DNA of 64,000 nucleotides, taken from the NCBI RefSeq assembly GCF_945859705.1, contig NC_079136.1, positions 80,724,867 to 80,788,866 on the forward strand, written 5' to 3'. The notes beneath the pieces are model-generated. The model was not told the DNA's origin, made no database searches, and was given only the letters and a program-made list of their open reading frames with translations. This stretch comes from Episyrphus balteatus. Lineage: Eukaryota; Arthropoda; Insecta; Diptera; Syrphidae. The position numbers and the translations under genes are program-made. Below, piece by piece: positions 33,475 through 45,406 of this stretch (the first letter of the stretch is position 1; each line of letters starts with the position of its first letter).

Positions 33475-35115
33475 GGTGAATGAGTTGTTTGCAAACAAAT
33501 ATGTGTTTTTTTTTTATTCGGAATCAAATATCTTTGGATAATAGTCTCGAATCAAGTAAAAAAGAATTTTCAAAAATGTTATCCAAATTCATCGAATGAG
33601 ATATTAAAAGAAAGGACTTTTTTGAAGTGAAAACTTCTTTAGTATCGTAGTGATTTGAAACAAGATCAAACGAAAACGCGACACGACTTCAACTTCTTAT
33701 AACTTTTTTGTTTTAATAGATAGATGAATGAAATTTGTACTGTAGGTAGGTATTAAATAAATTATAACTGTACAAAATTTAAATTAATTTCATATTCAAA
33801 ATTCGGTTTGATTTAATAGCATGAGAACATAAAAATAATTTTTTTTTTCTTTTTGGATGAAATTTCATCGAGTTTAAAAAATTCTAGCTCTTTTTGTAGA
33901 TGTCTCATAGACCTGATCGATTTATATATTTTGAGCTAAGACAACAAGATGATATTAAATTTATATAGGTTGTCATATAAAAAACATGGATTTAAAGGTG
34001 ACAGAATAAAAATAGGTAGATTTTTTCTATTTTATTTTTTTTTTATTCAAGAAAAATAATTTTTTAAGGTTTCACTTCTACCACGTGTTAATTGCACACA
34101 TGATTTTTTTTTAGACTCTATTCACAACTCAAACCAAAAAATTTGTAGGAATTCGGGTTGCTGAGTTGTTTGCAATCGAAATATTTTTTTTTCCTTCATT
34201 CGGAAGCAGATATTTTCGGATCAAAGTTCCGAAACAAGCTTTGGTTTACAGATACGAGATCACAGTGAGCAGACCTATGCATTCAGCTTAAAAAATAACA
34301 ATTTTTTTTTTTTTTTAATTTTCGAAAAATATCCAAGGGGTACCCCTTCTCTAAAAGAAAGGAATTTTCAAAAATTTTCTCGAAATTATTTGCAATCGAA
34401 ATATTTTTTTTTTATTTCATTCGGGAGCAGATATTTTCGGATCAAAGTCCCGAAACAAGTTTTGGTTTACAGACAGATATGAAATCACAGTGAACAGGCC
34501 TAAGCATTCAGCTAAAAAAATACAAAATTTATTTTTTTTAAAGATTTTCGAAATTATCCCTTGTCTAAAAAAAAAGTAATTTTCATAAATTTTCTGCAAA
34601 TCCATCGAATGAGACATCAAAGGAAATAACTCTTTAGAATCTATTCATAACTGAAAATAAACAGCTTTTTTGAGTTCGGGTTGCTGAATTATTTGCAATC
34701 TAATCCAGTCAAATACGGATTTAACCTCGGAATGAATGTTAGTAGAAATTTTTTTTGCTCAATATCTTCCTTTTGCCATTCTATAACATAACTCAAAAGT
34801 CTAGAAAAATCTCATGTCCGCTTGTCGCGATTTCAAGGTCAAATCGCGAAATGGAGATTTTCAAAATTAGCAAAAATAGGCTATGGTATTATATACACAT
34901 ATGATACATGATTTCAAGATATTTTTTAATGCTGATTCCAAAAAATCTAAAATCAAGGCAATCTGAAACCCAAATTTGTAGGAATTCGGGTTGCTGAATT
35001 ATTTGAAATCTAAATATTTTTTTTTCTTTCATTTGGAAGTAGATATTTTCGGATGAAAGTCGCGAAAGAAGTTTTGGTTTATAGATATAAGATCATACTG
35101 AACTGAACAGGTAAC
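33475..35115 (+). repeat. Cluster of diverged repeat units (about 240 bp unit)
   Basis: The segment order TCGGGTTGCTGA.TT.TTTG, poly-T, ATTCGGAAGCAGATATTTTC, GGATCAAAG, CGAAACAAG, TTTGGTTTACAGA, ATCACAGTGA.CAG and CATTCAGCT recurs. It is found at about 33480 (partial), 34148, 34380, 34670 (partial) and 34985. Between 33640 and 34115 lies a block that reappears inverted at 56035-57070 and 62690-62790. A split inverted copy lies at 20310-22365. No coding is seen; it appears to be a dispersed, locally tandem non-autonomous repeat. Confidence 0.6.
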
Positions 35116-38100
35116 ATATTTTCCCATAATTTAAATTCGCCGAATTTTAAGTAGAATGTCATAGTCGGATTCTCACAAAAACATTTTTTTTCCACTGAAA
35201 ACTGCTTTCGTTTATCTCATCATCGTGAATCGTTATTACACATTATTTATATTTACATGGAATTCCCACATCAACATTATCATTCTCATTTTATTCCTTC
35301 TTTTCCTGTGTTAAATATTGAAATTTAATTATCATCAATAACATCCTTATTCGAAAACAAAAATAAAAATGTAACTACTTCAATCAATATAAATTTTCCC
35401 ATTAATTCGTTTGATTGCAATTCAATTTAAAATTAAGCTCAGTTTCATTAGTAACTCTTGTAAAACCACTAGAACAGAATGTTAAAAGAATATTCTTTTG
35501 AATTCGACGCATTATCGGTTTCCCCATTTCAATCCAATTAAAATTGAAAGTGTCCTTTGCGTATAGTTTCTCATTCTCACCTTGGTTTGGTTAGAAAAAA
35601 TAAAAAAAAAAAAACTTTTAGCTTCCAATTAACCAAATCGCCATAGCCAATGAATATGGACGTGTTGGAAAACCTCCAATTATCAAACCAATGGTTTTTT
35701 CCATTTTAAGGGGAATGACTATTGAAAGGAAGAGATAAAATTTTGTTTCCATCAATTAGAAGTGATGCTTAGGATTGTAATACAATTATACTTCATTCAT
35801 AACGATGATGATGATGATGATGGTGAGATATTTTATAGGTACTTGAAGGTGTAGGCAACCTATTTGTGGGAGATTTTTATTAAATGTAAGTGTAAATGTA
35901 AATGAAGCCTAGGAAGAATTTGAATACAGCTGCTGTGTTTTAATGAAAGTGTAGGTATATGTGCATAAGTTTGACTTTTGACTTTAATTATAACTCAATT
36001 ATCATCGGCTAACAACCATTTGCTACATTTTTATAAAATATAGGTATAAAATTAAATGAGCCCTAAAAGAGATATTCTACCTAAATAAAGAAATTGCCTA
36101 CTTTTCTTAGTGAACTGGTTAAGGAAGTCAATCGTGCTAAAAGCATGAAATTTATACGGTTGGTAGTGCTCAATGCAATTTTGAGATATTGAGCCACTTT
36201 GGAGTAAGGGTAGATACAAGAGTTTTTTGTGTTGCGCCTTTCAAATTACCCCAAAATGAAAATTTTGTACTCATACGATACATGATTAAGATGTATTTTT
36301 TTAACACCTTAGTAGGAAAATGGTTACTTTAAAAGATTACATTCAAAATTTTACGTCATAAATTGTTTTTATATTTTATTTATAGATTTTTGAAAATATT
36401 AGGTGTTTTTGTAGTTTTTTGCTTTTGTGTTTTATTTTTTTTCTTCTCAAAGTACACCACCTATCACAAGATTTTTGATGCAGTTTTATGGGTTTTTAGT
36501 TCTATTCAAATATTACATTAAAAAATGTGTGAATAAAACTAAAAATTTAATACTTCAACGATTTTATAAATTTGCATATAAATTTTTTGAAGTTTTTTAT
36601 ACGTTTAAATTTATTTTTCTCGAACTACAAAAGATTTGCTTACAATCTTTTTATTGGGTTACAATCTTTTATTTTGGCGAAAGTTTGTGAAAACGATGAA
36701 GAATTTAGATCCATGCAACATTGCATGTGAAACAAAAAAAAAAACCGATATCTTCTCAAGCAGTAACCTTTTACATTAAATGTGACTGGATCATAGCCTT
36801 TTAAGCTTTAAGTTTTTCTTTTAACTAAAATGTATTATTATTTAATTTAATTTAAAGTATAACGACAAATTAACTTAACATAAATACATTATAGGTACAT
36901 GTTTTATAAAACTTAAAAAAGAATCTTTGATGGCTTGAGCCTAAACTTCCCAAAGTATTATTTTCCTAGCCTTTTTTTTGGCAAATTTGTTGATTTAATC
37001 TTGTTGTTGTTGTTGAACATGATTTCAGTGTTTTAGATTTTCTGATGCTCCTATAGACAAAACTACCAAGTTCGATATAATCGTTCCTGTCCCATAGAAT
37101 TTCTGAGATAATCATTTGGATACATTTTCTGATGAAATTAATTTTAAAAAGACCCTATTTTTCAAATGATTTGAGTAAAAGTTTAAGATCTTTTTATTAT
37201 CTAAACTTTTGTTCTTAACTTTTTTCAATAGGAGAGGTAATTTTGAAAAAAAAAAAACGTTAAAAATAACGTTTTTTGACACCCACATCACTTTTTCGCC
37301 CACCCACTATTTCCACTCCACTTCAAACTTGGTATGTAGCAGTTTTTGGATCCTGTACACAGGAAGTTTTGGAATTCATTTTTTTTGGACCAAAAATAAT
37401 GATACTTGTCATATACCAATTTGGGAAAAGTTTAATTTTCGCAAAACGGCAACTACGATTTTGATTTAAACAATTTTTTTTTTTTTTCAAAAATTGTTTT
37501 TTTTTTTTATTCTGATTTTCTCCCAAACGATTTTCTTAATTTGAATGTTTTATCCGAAATCTTTAACCTAATTTAGAAATAATTTTTAATAATCAAACTT
37601 TATTTTAGGTTTATAGTTTAAAGTTGGGCTCTGCATAACTTGGGGCCCTATTACATGGATGCAGCTGATGCAGCGGTAGCAACGCTGTGGCAACCAACCG
37701 AGTAAGCTGAGAAGAAGGATGACTAGCCAACAACGACATCGCGAGGCTAGGGAGGGACATCTGTGCTTTAAAATTTCTGGATGACCCACAATACTTCTAG
37801 TCTAAAGTCTAAACACACTTCTTATAAAGACTTTCCTTCGAGATCCACATTGGACAGAAACAACTCAGTTCTTCTCTTCATCTCATAAAGACAAATTGTC
37901 TAACTTGAGGTTTATAAAAGTGTTATCACAAGATACAAGTTAAATGATTAAAGACGTAAAGTTAGTTAGGTAGATCCCATCTGGGATCAAAAAAGCTTTA
38001 AATACAAAGCCAAATTTATAATTTTTATTACCTAAAAAAAAAAAAAAACATAGCCAACACGAAAGTCTGATGTACCAAGTAGCTATGTACTTAAAAATAC

Positions 38101-38997
38101 TCATGGTCATACATGAAGGCTTTGCATTTCAAGAAGTCAAGGATACAGTAGAAAGTAATCACTCTAGGACAAAGCTCCTGAAAGTTTCTCCGTCCATATA
38201 TCTTGTGGTATTTATTTTTACAAAGAATCACAGAAAAAAAAAAAAAAAACAAATCAACAAAACGTACGTAAGGTATATGTCACATAAACCGAAACGACCT
38301 ACTGGATGACGAAGACGACGTCATAAGTTAAGTTAACATCAAGCGTCATTGATGTTTATTTTTTACCACAAAGTTCTTTTTTTTTTTTTTTTTTGTGGTG
38401 AAACTATTTTATATTCAAGGCACGGTATGCATTTGATTTGATGGTACTAGAACAGGGCGATGTCAACTAAAAAGTGCCTACTCTGCGACCTTGCTACAAA
38501 ATTCTAAAACAATATCCTTTGAAGAACAATGTTTTCATGAATCAGAACGATCCATTGCCTCTGCTTATCTGGGCCGCTGCGCTGGAGGAAGTAGTACTTA
38601 GGTCGGTATGTGAGCAAATTCTATATACATAAAAATACCTTACGTACAAAAATCGATTTGAAGTGACTTTTGAAAGATTGTTATAAAACATTCTAAAAAG
38701 CCGGAAATTCAAAAGAAAAAGGAACATGGAAAGGGTTTTAAGAGCAAATTACATATATGAAGTTTTTGAAATTGTCTGATACTTGCATACAAACGAGTAC
38801 TATTAGCAAGAAATTCAGTTAGTTTTGATATTGCTCAATGGCATTGTGAAGGAGGATATTAACAATAAATAACCAAAGTATTAACCAGAAAAGGTGTTTG
38901 TTCAACCTACATTCCTTTGTATGTATTCTTTTTTAGAGTCCTAAATTTACATCCCTAGAGAGATTTTGCGACAGTGGGCTATTAATACAGGAATAGA
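35116..38997. other. AT-rich spacer, no gene recognised
   Basis: A GATGAT trinucleotide run lies near 35806-35823. A less AT-rich island at 37620-37790 has a 67-codon minus-strand frame (CRCWLVILLLSLLGW) but no domain. Poly-A/T tracts are frequent. No gene is supported. Confidence 0.35.
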
Positions 38998-39005
38998 GGA
39001 AAATG
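38998..39005. repeat. 8-bp target-site duplication of hAT-like copy 1, left
   Basis: GGAAAATG is repeated exactly at 40574-40581, immediately outside the other terminus. Confidence 0.8.
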
Positions 39006-40573
39006 CACTGGCGGATCCAGGGGGGGGGGGGCACGGGGGCACGGGTCACGTGCCCCCCCCCCCCCCCAGAACTGGTTCATACTTAAAGCAAATCAAATTA
39101 TAAGAGTTGTTAAAATATATGAATAATAACAGAAAGAACTTGGGTGAAACTCTTGTCTATTTCTGGCTGAAAATGCGAATTTTATTATTTTTTGCATCCC
39201 TTTCCCATGAAAAGCTCCACCTCACAAATAAATAAACGACTATTTGTTGATGGGTAAACACGAATGTTTTTTCAATTTAAAAAAAAAAGTGAATTTTCTA
39301 AGCGTTTTTTTTTTTAACTTTAAAGTGATTTTGGTGAAAGATTTTGATATGGACATCGACAATCAAGGTATGAATGGTATTCTAAAAAAAAATTAAATAT
39401 ATATGCAACTCTATTTTTTCATACGGAGGGATTGAAGTTCACACCTAAAAAATTTGCGCTTTTTTCGTTGTTTTTTTTTTAACATTAGTGTTTTTAAAAT
39501 AGCGCAACACTCCACAACATTGCATATATATTAGAGAACTGCTGGATATGTAAAACAAACTTGCATTTCAGAAGTTTGCCCAAAATTGCACCCCGAAAAT
39601 AAAGACCCCTTGAGAAAAACTCCTCAAAAGCGAGCCTTACTTATAGATTTTTATAAACATTATGTTATTGAGAATATTTCTCCAGGGATTCCTTTAAAAA
39701 TATGTAAAAAAAATAGTGTTCCAAATTTCAAAAGAATCGGTGCATTAGTTTTGAAGTTATGAGGGGCACCGGCTTTGAAAACATTAGTTGTGGGGAGAAC
39801 GATTTAAAGTTATGAACTCTGGACTAAAACGTTCGTAAGCGAAGTAGTTAAATACTAATAACTTGGTAAATTTGGCTCTAATAGACCTGCAATTTGAACA
39901 CAATATTCTTGAGATATAAAAAAATTTTAATGCAAATAAAAAAAAAAAAAAACAAAACTGGGTTTCCTGGGGAAAAAGTATGTTTCAGTTTTTTTTTTTC
40001 TTTTAGAACTTTAATATTTATTAGAAGGAAGATTTGAGTATTTGACTTAAAACTACTAGGTCATTAAATAATGGTATAAATATGTCCATGATATTGCAAA
40101 ATTTTATACAAAATCAATTAAAAAACATAAACATTTTTTTTCTAAATTTTATCTTTAAAACTCAATTTCTCAAAAACTATTTAATGAAACAACTTAAGTC
40201 AAAAAATAAAATAAGGAATAGATTAGGTACTAACTTTAATATAGCACAGGATTGTACATGCATTTTATGATTTTTTATACCTATTTTTTTTTCAGGAGAT
40301 AAGTAGGTAAGCACTTAAGTGGCTTTTACTGTAACAAGAAAATGAAAATTTTTCCTTCCGAATAACTTTGCATCATTGATGCAGAAAATGTGCCAAAATA
40401 TTTTTAGCCAGGTTTTAGACCAAAATACCGCACTGTGCGTCGTTAGAATACGCTGCTTGTCAGTCAGTCGTCATTTTATTTCTAACTGTTATTGCTGATT
40501 TTTTTTTGCCAATCCATCCCTTGTGCCCCCCCCCCCCCCCACCCCCCAGAAAAAAATCCTGGATCCGCCCCTG
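39006..40573. mobile_element. Non-autonomous hAT-like element, copy 1
   Basis: The termini CACTGGCGGATCCAGG (39006) and CCTGGATCCGCCCCTG (ending 40573) are 16-bp inverted repeats of the CAGNG type, with an exact 8-bp duplication GGAAAATG. That is the hAT signature. Subterminal G-runs and C-runs flank a CACGTG core at the left end, and a C-run with CAGAAAAAAATCCTGG lies at the right. The 1.57-kb interior has no transposase. Its first about 400 bp and last about 75 bp match copy 2 at 54198-55918, while the middle does not. Confidence 0.85.
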
Positions 40574-40617
40574 GGAAAATGTACGTACTAGAATGACGCA
40601 AGTTCACTCTTACCATC

Positions 40618-42000
40618 TACTCCAGTCAAAGCGTTGGAAGAAAGGGCCAAACCCTTCATTAGTCAGATTTTAAAGGCTTTAAACCAATTTCTCACAGCCT
40701 GACCATTTTTACTTGCGATACCTACTAGTTTTTTTTTTTTAATCGCTATTAATTGTTTTTTTTTTTTATCGCTATTAATTGGGGTATCTAACAAAGAACC
40801 GTTTTTTTTTTAACTATCTCTTAAATAACTGGTTCAATTTTTCAAATTTTTTATATAAAAGCATTTATATTGCCTTAAAATAAATAAAAACAATATTTTT
40901 TTAATTTAAGATTTTTTTTTGTTTGGAAAAATCAAATTTTTGAAAACGTGACTGAATTCATTTGAAATTTGGATTTTTGATGTTGGTTAGTAGTTGCTAC
41001 AAAACGCATACAAACTTTGAAACTTTTTTCTAAAAATCCATTTAATATTATTGAACTATATACTTTTTGGAGCTCAATTTAATTTAAAATATTGTTTCTT
41101 TTTTTCTCATTTGAAGAACGAATTTTAACTTTTTTAATTTGTTTCTTCATATTATCACAACTACAAAATTTGTATACATGTAGGTGTAGGCACAAACCAC
41201 AAAGTCTTGAGTTTAAAGAGTAAGTTTGTGCTGGTCAGTCGTGCATTAAAATTAAGCGGAGTATTTTGCTTCTAAGCGAATATTTAAGCTCCAGTATTTT
41301 TCTCAGTTCAAAAAATAATCAAACAATGTGTTTTTTATAACATTTTCTATATTTTTAGTTTAATTTCATTATGCATATTTAAGTAGGAAAATTCAAAATG
41401 GCAGTCAGTTAAAATCAAATTTAAGGCCTTAAAAAACACTTTTTCTTTATTATTTCGAAAATATTATGATTAATATTTTTCTAACTGACTTTGTAGCCCT
41501 CTTAATTAACTACATTTTAAAGAAAAACTGAACTCCTTACCATTAAAGATGAACACAAGTAAAATAAATGCGATGACGTCCCAAAAAATCGTTTTTTGCG
41601 AATGTCTTAGCTTTTGGCAATTGAATTTTTAAAGAAAAAAGTCTTGACCGCCGCACCACCGCACCACCGCCGCATTACCGCCGTTTGCAGGAATTTTCGC
41701 CTCACCACCGCCGCAGCACGACTGCAGCACGTCCGCACTATTTCATTTTGTATGAAAAATTCGCCGCACCATAATACATAATTTTGGAATTTTGAAAAAA
41801 TAAAAAAAAAAAAAAAACTACCGAAGAGTGGGAGATTCGAACCCGAGCACTTTCTTTTTCTTTAAACAAATAGAGAATTAATAATATTAAGTCGAAATTA
41901 TTTTTATGTTAAGCAAACTTTTGCCCTATTGTTTTTCACGATACAAGAGTAATGGCTAGCAAAATAAAAAAAAAATTCTGTGTATCCTCATCCTCTTAAC
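40618..42000 (+). mobile_element. Diverged partial copy of the 20.4-kb palindromic element
   Basis: It begins with the same tip, TACTCCAGTCAAAGCG, and then follows the arm sequence in order: AACCAATTTCTCAC, CTTCTAAGCGAATAT, AAAATGGCAG.CA, TTATTTCGAAAA, TTTTCTAAC, and finally AATATTAAGTC with GTTAAGCAAAC. It has insertions at about 40730-41260 and 41640-41840. No opposite tip was found, so it is truncated or decayed. Confidence 0.6.
41645..41770. repeat. GC-rich CCG/CAC trinucleotide-rich patch
   Basis: Irregular repeats of CCGCACCAC and CGCAGCACG occur in an otherwise AT-rich context, inserted within the decayed palindromic element. Just downstream (about 41829-41850), GATTCGAACCCGAGCAC resembles a tRNA T-arm, which hints at a tRNA-derived SINE fragment. 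Confidence 0.4.
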
Positions 42001-43833
42001 TTTTTACCATTTAAAACTAAATCTTTCTTGGTAAGGTGATCATTTCTTGTTTGAAATGCAGGTTATAAGGTAAATAAAATGAAATTACACTAAAACGATA
42101 CAAAATATTATTCACACATTATACTGATAAAAACGTTGTTAGAACACTATAGTTGAAATAACTACTATATTAGAAATCTTGGCCTTAAAGCTGTAAATGT
42201 AACAACAAGTTTTTCATTTGTTTATGTAGGAAGAAGTAGCTATGCAAGCAAAGGAAGAGAGGTAAAATTGTACATTCTAGGCCGCCAGGGATACGTTTCT
42301 TAACGATTCCTTCAGAAGTCGTATTTTTGTGGTAATTCAAAATGATAAATAAAATAATAGCTAGTTAAATTATTTTCTTAGCTTTAAAAAATAATACAAA
42401 TATATCTTTTGAAAAAATTTCAAACAACTTTGGGTTTTTTTTAGTAACCGCGTTGAAGCTATTCTGATGATACCATAAAAACGCTAAATTCATTGACTTA
42501 AAAGAAAACACACAGTAGTGCCACATTGTTACTTGGTCAAAATTGTCTTTACTCTGATCAAGATAGTACAAAAAATCAATTCTTTAAAAAAAAACTATGG
42601 GTTAGGCTATCCAAGTGTTACGGACTGTATCTAACTTCCAATTAAAAACCCTTTCAATCGCAAAAATTTTAATTTCTATTTTCATCTTTACCAAAAATAA
42701 CTTCTTCGCACCTAATTATAGATAACATTGACTCTAACTATCCTAGACCAATTGCATATACAAGTGCAATCCAGTTGTTCATCAAACATTGCACTTGCAC
42801 GTGAATATAATTAGAGGATGCAAATACAAAATACTCACAATTCCAATGTAAACCACATGGGTTTTCGAATCGCAAAGAGAATAACAAAAAGCAACCAACA
42901 TCGAGGGAAAATGTGAACATGGTAAAATTGCATTCCCGATTCTCATTTCTCATTTGGCTTCCTCCCTCCCGCATTCTACCCCAGAATTCAACATGAGACT
43001 AACTTCCAATGGTTTTCATTGCAATGCATTTAAATAAGATTCCCAATTGGATTGAATTCCAATCGCATTAGTGCAATTCTATGCTTTCCTCTACTACAAT
43101 CTACAATCGGTATCGGTACCTTTCGTTTTCAGTACATCAGCCAGGCATAAATCCAACAAAACCTTTCAAGTTTAATAAAGTGATTTAAAAGCCAGTATAT
43201 AGGAAGGTTTAGATCAATAGCTTTTATTTCAGCTAGATTAAGCCAAATAACAAACTCAAAAGGTAAAATGAAAGTCAAACTCGAAATTATGTCTATAAAA
43301 TCATTTGAAATGTAAAGCAGGGAAAGCTCAGATTTTGTAACTAGAACTGAAATCATAGTTAAACGTTTCATAGAGTATTCAAGATAATATTAGTTAAGGT
43401 ATGACAAAACTAAAGCACCAGAAGAGCCCTCGAGAAGTTTTTTTTTTTTTTTTTGAGGAAATAAGTGGTGAGATGAAACTGATAAAACTCGAAGAGATCC
43501 CGTCTAAACGACTTTAAAAATTATGCGTTTCTATTATATGAAAATGTAAATGAACATTTCATTAATCTGAAGAAAGTTAACATTATTAGTCCAGTCATTA
43601 TATACATTTAGAAATGCAAAATGAGCGCGAGGCAGCTAAATTTTGTATATGTTGTAGGGGATGCTTAAGAAAGCTTAACTTGAAGTTTTCGACCAAGATT
43701 TCCTATGAGCTTTTTCCGCAATAACTTTTTTCACAATAACTCCGCTATCCTTCGAGATACGAAAATTTTACAAGAAGCTTTTTTGTAGCTTTTACCATGT
43801 TCCACAATTCATGCATACACATTTTTTGCGTAT
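42001..43833. other. AT-rich spacer, no gene recognised
   Basis: Open frames of 60-80 codons show no motif. There is no RNA gene or clear repeat. Confidence 0.35.
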
Positions 43834-44236
43834 CATGAACCGTTCTCGAGATATCGATCAAAAAAGTCAAAAATTTACGATATATGATTTGTTTTTTGAC
43901 ATTATCTAATTTGCAGACCCTGTTCAGACCTACAATTTCGTATTTTTTTTTTTTTGACATTAAAAAAAACATGAATGATTGTTTTTTTCACAACCGAACG
44001 AGCGGCTTGCTTGGCGGTGGGTGCGGACTAAACAACTTTGCGGGCTGCTGGAGGTCGTAATTTTTGTCAAAAAAAAAATAATAAAAATACAAAATTGTAG
44101 GTCTGAACAGGGTCTACAAATTTGATTTTAATATTTTTTTGGATATTCATCACCAAAAAATAGATAATGTCAAAAAACAAATCGCATATCGTAAATTTTT
44201 GATTTTTTTTATCTATATCTCGAAGACAGTTTATGA
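43834..44236. repeat. Palindromic repeat (about 400 bp)
   Basis: Inverted arms of about 150 bp occur: CTCGAGATATCGATCAAAAA, then TTTACGATATATGATTTG, then GACATTATCTA and GACCCTGTTCAGACCTACAA on the left, with their reverse complements on the right (44085-44230). The unpaired centre, about 43960-44060, is less AT-rich. The outer boundaries are not resolved and no target duplication was found. Confidence 0.6.
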
Positions 44237-45406
44237 TGTCTTCTAAAATCCCGTTTTTAATGGCGCTTGTTAAAATCCCGTTAAATCCCGACAAACCCTT
44301 TTTTTTGTAACAAAATACATGCATTGAACTAATTAAAAAAAATCATGAGAAATGAGTAAAGGCTTAACTGCATAGGCCACTTTTTGAAAAATTACAAAAG
44401 TAAAAATATTTTTGAGCTTGCTAACGCAAATTGAATTGTAAGAAAAAACATACATATACAGGGTGTCGAACAGTCACCGCCCCAAATGAAAATCATGGAT
44501 TCCTGAGGTCATGTTAAGTCGAAAAACTTAAGTGGCAATTTTCTCCTCCAAAACCCGCTCATTTAACTTTTTTTGCAAAATTTGGAGTTGAGAAGTGATT
44601 TTTTGTTTGGCTATTCTTAAATACCCACGGAATAATGTCCCGTAATTGTTTTTTGTTTTTATGCATGCACTGAGCCACAGCATCAGTTGAAAGTCATTGA
44701 TTGTAATCTTTTAATGTGGTTCAGTTGTTTTGTGTGAAATATTACATCGGGAACAATTATTTTTTTTTTTTTTTTGTTTCTATTGTTTGTATTGTTTTGT
44801 ATATAAAATTTTTGTTATGGAAGTTTCAGCTGCAGGTGTGTACTTTATTTAAAAAATATATGTATTGTACTTGAAGCTCTAATTTTTTGAAGAATTGATA
44901 TTTTATTATCAATTAAAGAAATATTACCGTGACATTTTAACTATCAAAAATATTTATTGATATTGAAAAATATTAGAATTCACTATTTTTTTTTTCAGTG
45001 TATATCAACAAATCCAAAATACTTTATTTATACCTAAATTCATTAGAAAAAAGCTTTATTACTGTTAAATAGTGGTTTTAGTCAAGTACAACTTCATTAA
45101 GCGAAAAAAATTATCATGAGCGGTTTTTGAAGGTAAATACCCCTATGTGCGTCGGTCGTTTGGCCAAAATAAGAACAGTTAAAGGAAAAGAGAGCAAAAA
45201 TCTTTAATAACGTCATAACTCGAAAACGGGACGAAAACGAGAAAATTGCTACTTCTGCTTCATTTTTCTTAATTTTCCATTCTTTGAAACCATCACAAAA
45301 TAAATTTGAAAATGTTTACTTTTGTACTTTTTTTAATTTTAAGACTATGTAGTTAAGGTTTAAAAATTTTCTTTTGAGTCGTATAGACCATAGTTCATCT
45401 AAAGTT
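44237..45406. other. AT-rich spacer before the satellite
   Basis: Nothing coding is recognised. ACAGGGTGTCGAACAGT at about 44458-44475 resembles an element terminus, but no partner was found. The satellite starts abruptly after ATCTAAAGTT. Confidence 0.35.

Noticed and set aside
37586..37789. 67-codon minus-strand ORF with a hydrophobic stretch in a GC-richer island
   Set aside because: The single hydrophobic run (WLVILLLSLLGWL) is suggestive of a membrane segment, but there is no start context, homology or splice evidence.
41829..41850. tRNA-like T-arm sequences at 2908-2935, 27111-27135 and 41829-41850
   Set aside because: Each shows only a B-box-like GATTCGAACC-type core. No matching A box, anticodon arm or acceptor stem could be assembled. 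They may be SINE fragments.
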